A DNA stretch of 64,000 bases from Eubacterium ventriosum (GTDB lineage: Bacteria; Bacillota; Clostridia; Lachnospirales; Lachnospiraceae), in NCBI RefSeq assembly GCF_025150745.1, contig NZ_CP102282.1, positions 1,127,501 through 1,191,500 of the forward strand, read 5' to 3'. The translations under genes were made by a program, and so were the position numbers. Shown here piece after piece: positions 54,443 to 62,143 of the stretch (positions are counted from its first letter, which is position 1; each line of letters opens with the position of its first letter). The notes under the pieces are model-generated. The model saw only the letters and a program-made list of their open reading frames with translations, had not been told where the DNA came from and ran no database searches.

Positions 54443-55090
54443 ATGAATGTTATATTGAAGGGAAACGGTGAAAAAATTATTTGTATACAACAAAAAGAAC
54501 AAAAAGTAATATATAACGGAGAAAATACTCTAATAGATAACAGAATGCCGATTTCTCTTTCGTCTGTCAATACGAAAACAATAGAATTATTTTATTGTAT
54601 ATGTAAATTTCCGCTACGATTAATAGTAGCAATATTTGATATAATATTTATGAATTATGAATGGGATTGGATAGATAACTTTGAACCATGTATATTCCAG
54701 GTTGACAATTATATATGTGAAGCCTGTAAAACATTGGAAATAGAATATAATAAGTCAAAGTATGATAAAGAAAACAGAAAAATTGTTTTACCTCAGATTA
54801 TTATTAATGGAAAAGAAATAAAAATAGAAAGTTTTTTATACCTGGAAAACTTGAAATTGTGTTTTTTAAAGTGTTGTTTGAAAATGGTGGGAATGCTAAT
54901 TTGGTGCTTAATACCTTTGATTATTATTACAATAAATGCCGGTAAATATAGTATTTATATATGGATTATAGATTGTTGCATAATTTTTGCTTTAATAGTG
55001 AAAATATCATTAGAGTATCATAAATTTTGCAATATCAAAAGACAACTCAATCTACAAAAAAAGAATAAGAATGGGTTTGTAAATTATTAA
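54443..55090 (+). CDS. Orphan membrane protein of unknown function
   Basis: I do not recognise this 215-residue protein. A charged N-terminal part (about 1-40) with strand-like KIICIQQKEQKVIYNGENTL precedes a hydrophobic segment (about 45-68, CICKFPLRLIVAIFDIIFM). A soluble part follows, and two adjacent C-terminal helices lie near 140-195 (MLIWCLIPLIIITINAG and YIWIIDCCIIFALIVKI). It is Lys/Ile/Asn/Cys-rich and more AT-rich than neighbours, which hints at acquisition. AGAGGA precedes the chosen ATG; a start 13 codons upstream has no site. The preceding 270 bases look like AT-rich remnant sequence without a credible gene. Confidence 0.6.
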   Translation: MNVILKGNGEKIICIQQKEQKVIYNGENTLIDNRMPISLSSVNTKTIELFYCICKFPLRLIVAIFDIIFMNYEWDWIDNFEPCIFQVDNYICEACKTLEIEYNKSKYDKENRKIVLPQIIINGKEIKIESFLYLENLKLCFLKCCLKMVGMLIWCLIPLIIITINAGKYSIYIWIIDCCIIFALIVKISLEYHKFCNIKRQLNLQKKNKNGFVNY

Positions 55091-55111
55091 ATTAGAATAA
55101 AAAGAATAAAG

Positions 55112-55150
55112 AACCCTGTGTTGTACCGATTCGATGTACAACACAGGGTT
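55112..55150. terminator. Bidirectional terminator between the orphan gene and mecA
   Basis: AACCCTGTGTTGTAC (55112-55126) and GTACAACACAGGGTT (55136-55150) form a perfect 15-base stem. TTGTTT follows on the plus strand and TTCTTTAT on the minus strand, as needed between convergent genes. Confidence 0.9.
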
Positions 55151-55157
55151 TTGTTTA

Positions 55158-55871
55158 TTATAAAGCACCAAGTGTTTCAATTGCTTTGTTTGCAAGTATT
55201 TCGTCAAAGTGTTCCATATAGAAAAGTTCTTTGGCATATGTTGGATTCTCACGAACTCCGTGCTCAGTAAGAATACTGTATATACGGTTAAGTTTCTTAC
55301 CCTGTGAAGCTTCAACACATAGAGATAAGTAATACTTGTCATTGAATGGTGACTTGTATACTGAGCTGTCACCTTTAAATGTTGGAGCAATCAATCTTGA
55401 AACATCAATTACCTGGCTTAAACTGTCGAATATATAAATGCTATACAACAATGAATCATCGTTGTCATCTTTCTTGTCATTAGCGGAAGCGTCAATATCT
55501 TCCATGTCATCATCAAATTCTTCGAAATCTGTAAGGTCCATATCGGAATCTTCTAAGCGTGAAAGAATACCGTCTTTCATCTCCTTAGAAAAGAATTTTG
55601 AGAGATGTTCTTCGGTTTCGGAAGGATTCTCAACCTTGGTTATAACAAGGACGATGGTTTCAGGAGAAACAGGTATTGCTTCTACCATTAGTGGGATGTC
55701 ATTGACCTCAAAACCGAAATCATCATTAGCCTGCTGCATCATATCCTGAAAAAGTTCACGGGTTTTGCCTGTTCCGTAAGCCAATTCGCTAAGTTTAATG
55801 TTGCGGTCAGCTAAGTCTTCCTTACTCAGAGTGCAACGAATCTGATTATCATTGATTTTTTCAATTTTCAT
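55158..55871 (-). CDS. mecA: Adaptor protein MecA
   Basis: MecA delivers substrates to the ClpCP protease and helps assemble ClpC. The 237-residue protein has the N-terminal substrate-binding domain beginning MKIEKINDNQIRCTLSKEDLADRNI and LFQDMMQQANDDFGFEV, an acidic linker (about 100-140, DLTDFEEFDDDMEDIDASANDKKDDNDD), and the C-terminal ClpC-binding domain with SLLYSIYIFDSLSQVIDVSRL. I chose the ATG after GAGGTGA rather than an in-frame start 13 codons upstream. Confidence 0.93.
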   Translation of the reverse strand: MKIEKINDNQIRCTLSKEDLADRNIKLSELAYGTGKTRELFQDMMQQANDDFGFEVNDIPLMVEAIPVSPETIVLVITKVENPSETEEHLSKFFSKEMKDGILSRLEDSDMDLTDFEEFDDDMEDIDASANDKKDDNDDSLLYSIYIFDSLSQVIDVSRLIAPTFKGDSSVYKSPFNDKYYLSLCVEASQGKKLNRIYSILTEHGVRENPTYAKELFYMEHFDEILANKAIETLGAL

Positions 55872-56224
55872 AAAAATCACCTCTCTATCATTAGATTCGT
55901 GTAAATTCAAAATAATTAAAACAACTATTTCTTGCTATTAGTATATCCAATATCTTAAATAGTGTAAAGTTATTAAGGTAGTAAAATCTTACAAATTGTA
56001 GTAAATAAAGCTTTTATGTAAAAAAATATATAAAAAACAAGTATTTGCAAAATAAAAAATTGCTGTAAAACAAAAATCCAAAATGACATTATCCCAATTG
56101 CATAAGCAAATATGAAATAAGACCTTTTAATACTGTAATATAATATATATACGAAAAAAATGTACGAAATATTACAATTTTTTGAAAAATAATAAATTAA
56201 GACAAAAAACTATTTGAAAAATGA

Positions 56225-56413
56225 TTGAAAAGTACATTCAATATGTGTATAATAAAAACACGGATAATACGAATACGGAAATGTACACATAATAACAACT
56301 GTTTAACTTAATATATATCACAAGGCATTGACCGCCTATTTAGTTAATATAGTTAGATTTATTATGGAGTTTCCCTAAGAACGAGAAAGAGTCATATTTT
56401 GTGGCTCTTTTTT
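56225..56413 (+). ncRNA. Promoter plus about 150-base leader RNA ending in an intrinsic terminator, upstream of the GH18 gene
   Basis: TTGAAA (56225-56230), 17 bases, TATAAT (56248-56253) is a strong promoter. The predicted RNA runs to AAAGAGTCA (56386-56394) pairing with TGGCTCTTT (56402-56410), followed by T's. There is no protein-coding frame of note. A second, extended -10 promoter (TGGTATCAT, 56492-56500) can serve the GH18 gene directly. The segment could be an unknown riboswitch or a small RNA; I could not match a known class. The remaining sequence back to the mecA start (55872-56224) is AT-rich and holds nothing I recognise beyond the mecA ribosome binding site. Confidence 0.55.
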
Positions 56414-56534
56414 CATTAATAAAAATTACGAAAAAATTTATATTAATGAAAAAACCTACCGTGGATATTTATTCTTTTTTTATGTTGAATGTGGTATCAT
56501 AGTAGATAGACATTAGCTTAAGGAGGATTTTGAT

Positions 56535-58331
56535 TTGAGAAAAACTATAAATAAACTATTTTTGATTATAACCGTAATATCAGCACTTCTGCTAACTACA
56601 GGATGTGACTTGTTTATAAAGACTAACAAGGGGCAGGTTGACCAGAAATGGTACATGGGACTTACCTACGAGGATGACAATGGCAACGACACGGATTACA
56701 CAATAGGGACAGATGGAACTATTGCAGCAGTGGCTTTGGAAGATGGATATGGTGATGAGTTCGGGATTATAAAGGGCGAGGAAGCTTACCTTAATATCAA
56801 CACCATTATAAAAAATATTGACAAAAGATTTTATGTGGATGCAACCAACAACCTTGTAATGTTTACTGACGCCACAAAAACTTACAAAACTAAAATAGGT
56901 GGTAAGACAATAAATGAAACTGAAAATACAGACTATGTTATTTCTTTTATGGACGGAAAAAATTGCTATGTTAATGTAAAGTTTGTTAAGAAATACGTGG
57001 ATTTTGATTATAAAGTTGTGAAGGCGGAGGGAAAATCTCCTGCAAGAATTGTTCTTAAATACACATCAGGCGAGAAAAATCAGATGACTGTTAAGAGCAA
57101 CATTGAAATGCGTACAAAGGCAGATTACCAGAACCTTATTGTAACTACTTTGAAGAAAAATACCAAGGTTACAGTATTGGAAGAAAGCGGCGACTGGACA
57201 AAGGTTGGAACTGACGACGGTTTCATGGGTTATGTGCCTGCAAAGAAATTAAAAGATAAAGAAACAAAGAAGACTGAGTTTAAATCTGACGCAGATACAT
57301 ATACACATGTTTTGATGAATAAAAAGATTAGTTTAGGTTGGAATGCAATAACGAATCTGACTGCTAATGGCAATTTGGAAACAATAATTGAACATACAAA
57401 AGGTTTAAATGTTATTTCTCCAACATGGTATTCTTTGTCTGACAATAAAGGCAACTTAAGATCATATGCTTCAGCAACTTATGTTGAAAAGGCTCACAGC
57501 AAAGGGCTTAAAGTATGGGCGTTGGTTAATGATTTTGGAACTCAGGACAAGGCAAGCAAGGAATACACGAAGAAAGTGTTAACAGATACTACTAAGAGAG
57601 AAAATCTTGTTGATAACATTATGACAAACATAAAAGATTATAATCTTGATGGCATTAACATTGATTTTGAGTTTATTAATAAGGATATTATTAACAGTTA
57701 TTTGCAGTTTTTGAGAGAACTTTCAATTGAATGCAGAAAAGCAGGAAAGGTTCTTTCAATAGATAATTATGTGCCATCATCAGGCTCAGAATATTATGAC
57801 ATTGCACATCAGTCTTTGGTTGCAGATTACATTATTATAATGAGTTACGATGAGCATTACGCAGGAAGTAAGGAAGCAGGTTCTGTTTCATCAATGACTT
57901 TCACGGAAAAAGCCGTAAACGATGCCATTGCTTTAACAGGTGATGCGTCAAGAGTAATTAACGGTATGCCTTTCTACACAAGAGCTTGGATTACAACTCC
58001 TGCAACTGATGGCAAAAAGGGCGAAGGCGTTTATGTGGAAGATGCAACTAATGGCAATTACTACCTTTCAAGTCAGGCAATTACAATGGATAAAGCCAAA
58101 GAACTTTACACTAATGCAAAAGTAAAGGCGACATTCGATGAAACAACAGGTCAGAATTTTGTTTCATATGAAAAGGGAGACAGCACAGTGAGCATTTGGC
58201 TTGAAGATGCTACATCTGTAAAATCAAGACTTGATATTATGGAAAAATACAAGCTTGCAGGTGCAGCTTATTGGAGATTAGGTCAGGAAACAGACAGCAT
58301 ATGGGATACAATTTATCCGTATTTCAAATAG
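56535..58331 (+). CDS. GH18-family glycosidase lipoprotein with SH3-like domain
   Basis: This 598-residue lipoprotein (lipobox TTGC, Cys24) has an N-terminal domain like copper-amine-oxidase N-terminal repeats (about 60-160), a bacterial SH3-type domain (about 170-235, IEMRTKADYQNLIVTTLKKNTKVTVLEESGDWTKVGT), and a C-terminal GH18 (chitinase/YaaH-like) catalytic domain. The active-site DGINIDFE is at 372-379 with the acid Glu379. In clostridia and bacilli such proteins cut peptidoglycan GlcNAc bonds, as spore cortex lytic enzymes do. The start is TTG, eight bases after AGGAGG. Confidence 0.88.
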   Translation: MRKTINKLFLIITVISALLLTTGCDLFIKTNKGQVDQKWYMGLTYEDDNGNDTDYTIGTDGTIAAVALEDGYGDEFGIIKGEEAYLNINTIIKNIDKRFYVDATNNLVMFTDATKTYKTKIGGKTINETENTDYVISFMDGKNCYVNVKFVKKYVDFDYKVVKAEGKSPARIVLKYTSGEKNQMTVKSNIEMRTKADYQNLIVTTLKKNTKVTVLEESGDWTKVGTDDGFMGYVPAKKLKDKETKKTEFKSDADTYTHVLMNKKISLGWNAITNLTANGNLETIIEHTKGLNVISPTWYSLSDNKGNLRSYASATYVEKAHSKGLKVWALVNDFGTQDKASKEYTKKVLTDTTKRENLVDNIMTNIKDYNLDGINIDFEFINKDIINSYLQFLRELSIECRKAGKVLSIDNYVPSSGSEYYDIAHQSLVADYIIIMSYDEHYAGSKEAGSVSSMTFTEKAVNDAIALTGDASRVINGMPFYTRAWITTPATDGKKGEGVYVEDATNGNYYLSSQAITMDKAKELYTNAKVKATFDETTGQNFVSYEKGDSTVSIWLEDATSVKSRLDIMEKYKLAGAAYWRLGQETDSIWDTIYPYFK

Positions 58332-58416
58332 GATGTTTTCACAAACTAATCTAAATAAGGATGAAAAGGATAATCGGAAATCGTTTATTAAAAAGTGGTT
58401 TTCGCAATGACTATTT

Positions 58417-58953
58417 ATGAGTGGTAAGGTTAATGATTTAAATAAAGATATTAGTAACAATGTTGATTTAGAAGAAAGTTATGATTCTAAGAAAGCTAAT
58501 AAGTACATGAAAGAAGCAATTAAGCAGGCTAAGAAAGCCGCTTCAATAGGTGAAGTGCCAATTGGCTGTGTAATTGTTTATCAGGACAAGATAATAGGTC
58601 GTGGTTACAATCGAAGAATGGTTGACAAGAACACGTTATCTCATGCAGAGCTTAACGCAATAAAGAAAGCCAGCAAGAAACTTGATGACTGGCGCCTTGA
58701 TGATTGCGAATTGTATGTAACTACTGAGCCTTGCCAAATGTGTGCAGGTGCCATAGTTCAGGCAAGAATTAAAAAAGTCTACATAGGTTGTATGAATCCA
58801 AAGGCAGGTTGTGCCGGTTCTATTATGAATCTTCTTCAGGTTGATAAATTTAACCATCAGGTCGAAATGGAAAAAGGCATACTTGAAGAAGAGTGCAGTA
58901 ATCTGCTTAAAGATTTTTTTAGAAATTTGAGAAAAAAGCAGAAGGATGAATAA
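58417..58953 (+). CDS. tadA: tRNA-specific adenosine deaminase TadA
   Basis: TadA converts A34 to inosine in tRNA-Arg. The zinc deaminase motifs are HAELNA with the catalytic Glu (about 76-81) and PCQMCAGAI (about 106-114). The 178-residue form has an N-terminal charged extension of about 30 residues before YMKEAIKQAKKAASIGEVPIG; a start at the later ATG (58507) is possible, as neither has a strong ribosome binding site. The SRP RNA and dnaX follow. Confidence 0.92.
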   Translation: MSGKVNDLNKDISNNVDLEESYDSKKANKYMKEAIKQAKKAASIGEVPIGCVIVYQDKIIGRGYNRRMVDKNTLSHAELNAIKKASKKLDDWRLDDCELYVTTEPCQMCAGAIVQARIKKVYIGCMNPKAGCAGSIMNLLQVDKFNHQVEMEKGILEEECSNLLKDFFRNLRKKQKDE

Positions 58954-58984
58954 CCAATATGCATAGTAAACATATTGGTTATTT
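58952..58984 (+). terminator. Terminator after tadA
   Basis: AACCAATATG (58952-58961) pairs with CATATTGGTT (58971-58980), followed by ATTT. Confidence 0.7.
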
Positions 58985-59064
58985 GCAGAAAGATGCAAAA
59001 GAGATTGAACAGAAAGAACAGAGAACGTTGTCTGAAAAGTTAGGCAAAAAATTCAAAATCTTTA

Positions 59065-59136
59065 TTGACAAAGAAAATTAGTATAAGGTATACTATATTT
59101 CTGACCGACAGTTGTCGGTACTAAATTTGATATAAC
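59065..59136 (+). promoter_or_regulatory. Promoters of SRP RNA
   Basis: TTGACA (59065-59070), 18 bases, TATACT (59089-59094) is one promoter. A second, extended -10 site TGATATAAC (59128-59136) would start near the mature RNA end at about 59142. A CCGACA/TGTCGG hairpin (59105-59118) lies between them and could mark a processed leader. Confidence 0.65.
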
Positions 59137-59140
59137 ATTT

Positions 59141-59401
59141 CCGCGCAGCCGGGAAGATAGCGGCGTCCTGTACCTGCAATCCGCTACAGCAGGGGTGATG
59201 GTCGGCCTCGGGTTTATTTTGTAGGGCTGCCCTTTATAAGTGATGTTGACGTTTGGGTCTTATGCAATGGAATCCTGCGAACCGTGTCAGGTCAGGAATG
59301 AAGCAGCACTAAGCAGATCATTTCATGTGACATGAGGAAGCCTAGACCGAGTTAACTGTAAAGGTAACGCTTATGGAATACTCACAAAGCAGATCGCGCG
59401 G
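59141..59401 (+). ncRNA. ffs: Signal recognition particle RNA, large bacterial type
   Basis: The conserved domain IV is present (CGTGTCAGGTCAGGAATGAA then GCAGCACTAAGCAGA, about 59284-59317), with the long flanking arms and an Alu-like 5' domain of Bacillus-type SRP RNA. The ends pair (CCGCGC with GCGCGG). Length is about 261 bases. It sits just before dnaX, the classic position in Firmicutes. It is the RNA scaffold of SRP, with Ffh. Confidence 0.95.
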
Positions 59402-59415
59402 ATTTAATAATTAAT

Positions 59416-59455
59416 AAAAAGGTGAAACACAGAAAGAATTGTGTTTCACCTTTTT
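59416..59455 (+). terminator. Terminator of SRP RNA
   Basis: AAAAAGGTGAAACAC (59416-59430) pairs with GTGTTTCACCTTTTT (59441-59455), giving a perfect stem ending in T's. Confidence 0.92.
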
Positions 59456-59584
59456 AAATGCCAAATTACCAAAATATATTGCTTGTAACCATTTCCAGTT
59501 TATTATATAATAAACTCCAAAGGTGTAAAAGGGCTTACAATGCCCTTGGAATCCATAGCAGTTACTTTTAGGAAAGGAGATATT

Positions 59585-61165
59585 ATGTCTTATACAGCAT
59601 TATATAGAAAGTTTCGACCTTCAACATTTGATCAGGTTAAGGGACAGGACCACATAGTTCAGACATTAAAGAATCAGATTAATGCCAACCGTATCGGACA
59701 TGCCTATCTTTTTTGTGGAACAAGAGGAACTGGTAAAACAAGTGTGGCAAAGATTTTTGCCAAGGCTGTCAACTGTGAGCATCCCGTTGATGGAAGTCCC
59801 TGTAATGAATGTGAAACATGTCGTGGAATAACCAATGGAAGTGCCATGAATGTTATTGAAATCGATGCAGCATCCAATAACGGTGTGGATAACATTAGAC
59901 AGATTCGAGATGAAATACAATATTCGCCTTCAAGTGGTAAGTACACAGTGTATATCATCGACGAGGTACATATGCTTTCCATAGGTGCTTTTAATGCATT
60001 ATTAAAGACACTTGAAGAACCGCCGGCATATGTTATTTTTATTTTGGCTACAACAGAGCCACATAAAATACCCATAACAATATTGTCACGTTGTCAGAGA
60101 TATGATTTTAAGAGAATATCAATAGACACAATTGCGGCAAGATTGTCCGAATTAATGGAAAAAGAATCAATTGAGGTTGAGGACAAGGCCATAAGATACG
60201 TTGCGAAAGCAGCAGACGGTTCAATGCGTGATGCCTTAAGTCTTTTAGATCAATGCATTGCTTTTTATTTGGGACAGAAGTTAACATATGACAATGTGCT
60301 TGACGTTCTTGGCGCTGTAGACAATGAAATATTCAGCAGACTTACAAGAAGAGTAATAGATTCAGATGTAACAACAAGCCTTAATATTTTGGATGAAATA
60401 ATTATGCAGGGCAGAGAGCCGGGACAGTTTGTTAATGATTTTATATGGTATTTGAGAAATCTTATGTTAATTAAGACATCAGATGATGACGAAATAATGG
60501 AAGTAATTGATGCGTCAGCAGAAAGAATAGAAGCTTTGAAAGAAGAAGCACAGATGGTTAATGTAGATGTTATTATGCGATACATTAGAATTCTTTCAGA
60601 ATTATCAGGACAAATCAAATATTCGTCACAAAAACGTGTTTTAATAGAGATTGCATTAATAAAGCTTGCAAAACCGGCAATGGAAAGAGACGTAAGCTCA
60701 CTTAATAACAGAATCACTATTTTGGAAAAGAAAATAGAAGAAGGAAACTTTACGGTTAATGTTGGGGCAGCTCCACAGGCGGCAGGCAGTTCAGGTGCAA
60801 ATCCGGAACCAAAGCCTAAAAAGGTATTTGAAAAGGCTATACCGGAAGATGTGCAGTATGTTGTGGATAACTGGGGTTCAGTTAGAAGACACATATCCAA
60901 TCCGTACAAGACTTTCCTGCAGGATGCAAGATTTAGCGTAAAAGGGGAAAACACACTTTTAATAGTTTTTAATCCGGGAGCAATAGGCTACGAAGGCTGC
61001 TCGAAACCGGAAGTAATTGAGATGCTTAACACTTTGATAAGTGAAGAAATAAAGAAGCAGGTTAAAGTTGAAGTAACTATGCTTGAAAATAATCAGACTT
61101 TCAGCGATTACTATCAGGAAGTCGTAAGCAAAATAAACATGGACATTGAAGAGGAGGATTTTTAA
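59585..61165 (+). CDS. dnaX: DNA polymerase III subunit gamma/tau
   Basis: DnaX is the clamp-loader ATPase that ties polymerase to the sliding clamp. The 526-residue protein begins [23 protein letters not shown], has Walker [10 protein letters not shown] (about 45-53), a zinc module ([16 protein letters not shown], about 64-79), Walker B IIDEVHML and sensor 1 [10 protein letters not shown]. The tau tail is short (about 370-526). I chose the ATG after AAAGGAG. No convincing frameshift signal for a gamma form is seen. ybaB overlaps in the ribosome-binding region. Confidence 0.96.
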   Translation: MSYTALYRKFRPSTFDQVKGQDHIVQTLKNQINANRIGHAYLFCGTRGTGKTSVAKIFAKAVNCEHPVDGSPCNECETCRGITNGSAMNVIEIDAASNNGVDNIRQIRDEIQYSPSSGKYTVYIIDEVHMLSIGAFNALLKTLEEPPAYVIFILATTEPHKIPITILSRCQRYDFKRISIDTIAARLSELMEKESIEVEDKAIRYVAKAADGSMRDALSLLDQCIAFYLGQKLTYDNVLDVLGAVDNEIFSRLTRRVIDSDVTTSLNILDEIIMQGREPGQFVNDFIWYLRNLMLIKTSDDDEIMEVIDASAERIEALKEEAQMVNVDVIMRYIRILSELSGQIKYSSQKRVLIEIALIKLAKPAMERDVSSLNNRITILEKKIEEGNFTVNVGAAPQAAGSSGANPEPKPKKVFEKAIPEDVQYVVDNWGSVRRHISNPYKTFLQDARFSVKGENTLLIVFNPGAIGYEGCSKPEVIEMLNTLISEEIKKQVKVEVTMLENNQTFSDYYQEVVSKINMDIEEEDF

Positions 61166-61166
61166 A

Positions 61167-61505
61167 ATGGCAAAGCGAGGAGGATTTCCGGGAGGAATGC
61201 CTGGAAATATGAATAATATAATGAAACAGGCTCAGAAGATGCAGAAGCAGATGGAGCAGGCACAGGCAGAATTAGAAAGTTCAGAATATACAGCAACATC
61301 AGGTGGTGGAGCTGTTGAAGTGACTATTTCAGGCACAAAAGAAATAACAAAGATTAAATTAGATCCTGAAGTAGTAGATCCTGATGATATAGAAATGTTA
61401 GAAGATCTTGTTATGGCGGCAGTTAACGAAGCTATCCGTAAGATGGATGAAATGTCAACACAGAAGATGTCGAAGATAACAGGCGGGTTAGGTGGACTTT
61501 TCTAG
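61167..61505 (+). CDS. ybaB: YbaB/EbfC-family nucleoid-associated protein
   Basis: This 112-residue dimeric DNA-binding protein has the typical [22 protein letters not shown] helix (about 14-35), the strand segment [23 protein letters not shown] and a C-terminal helix, with a Gly-rich N-terminus. It lies between dnaX and recR as in most bacteria. GAGGAGG in the dnaX end is its ribosome binding site, which fixes the start. Confidence 0.95.
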   Translation: MAKRGGFPGGMPGNMNNIMKQAQKMQKQMEQAQAELESSEYTATSGGGAVEVTISGTKEITKIKLDPEVVDPDDIEMLEDLVMAAVNEAIRKMDEMSTQKMSKITGGLGGLF

Positions 61506-61520
61506 AAAGAGGTAAGCACA

Positions 61521-62117
61521 GTGGATTACTACAGTGGTTATATAACAAAACTAATCGAAGAATTATCAGGGTTGCCGGGAATAGGACCTAAAACAGCAGG
61601 GAGACTTGCTTTTCATATTTTGGATATGCCCAAAGAACAGGTTGAAAGTCTGGCAAATTCTATGATAGACGCAAAGAAGAATGTAAGATATTGTAAGTGT
61701 TGTTACACACTTACAGACCAGGATATTTGCCCAATATGTAGTAGTAAGGAAAGGGACCACAAGACCATTATGGTAGTGGAAACAACAAAGGATATGGCTG
61801 CATATGAGAAAATAGGTGAATACAAGGGCGTTTATCACATTCTTCACGGAGCAATTAATCCCATGGCGGGTATTGGCCAGAATGACATTAAACTTAAGGA
61901 ATTGTTTGAGCGTTTGAAGGACGATGTTAATGAAGTAATTATTGCAACTAATTCAAGCGTGGAGGGCGAGGCTACAGCTATGTACATTACAAAGGTCATA
62001 AAGCCACTCGGAATAAAAGTTACAAGAATAGCAAGTGGTGTTCCCGTAGGTGGGGACTTAGAATATGTGGACAACGTTACTTTGCTTAGGGCTCTTCAGG
62101 GAAGAGTTACAGTTTAG
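61521..62117 (+). CDS. recR: Recombination protein RecR
   Basis: RecR works with RecF/RecO to load RecA at gaps. The 198-residue protein has an HhH motif ([20 protein letters not shown], about 13-32), a C4 zinc finger ([18 protein letters not shown], about 55-72) and a Toprim domain ([26 protein letters not shown]). The start codon is GTG after AAAGAGG. Confidence 0.96.
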   Translation: MDYYSGYITKLIEELSGLPGIGPKTAGRLAFHILDMPKEQVESLANSMIDAKKNVRYCKCCYTLTDQDICPICSSKERDHKTIMVVETTKDMAAYEKIGEYKGVYHILHGAINPMAGIGQNDIKLKELFERLKDDVNEVIIATNSSVEGEATAMYITKVIKPLGIKVTRIASGVPVGGDLEYVDNVTLLRALQGRVTV

Positions 62118-62143
62118 AATTGACAAAGGAATGAGGAAGTCAA

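Noticed and set aside
58333-58410. A 25-codon frame between the GH18 gene and tadA.
   Set aside because: Only AATAGG precedes it, and it is Lys/Asn-rich like random AT-rich sequence.
60815-60835. Programmed frameshift site in dnaX (AAAAAG near CCTAAAAAGG).
   Set aside because: The reading phase is T AAA AAG, which does not allow clean -1 re-pairing in the P site, and no downstream stimulatory hairpin was seen.
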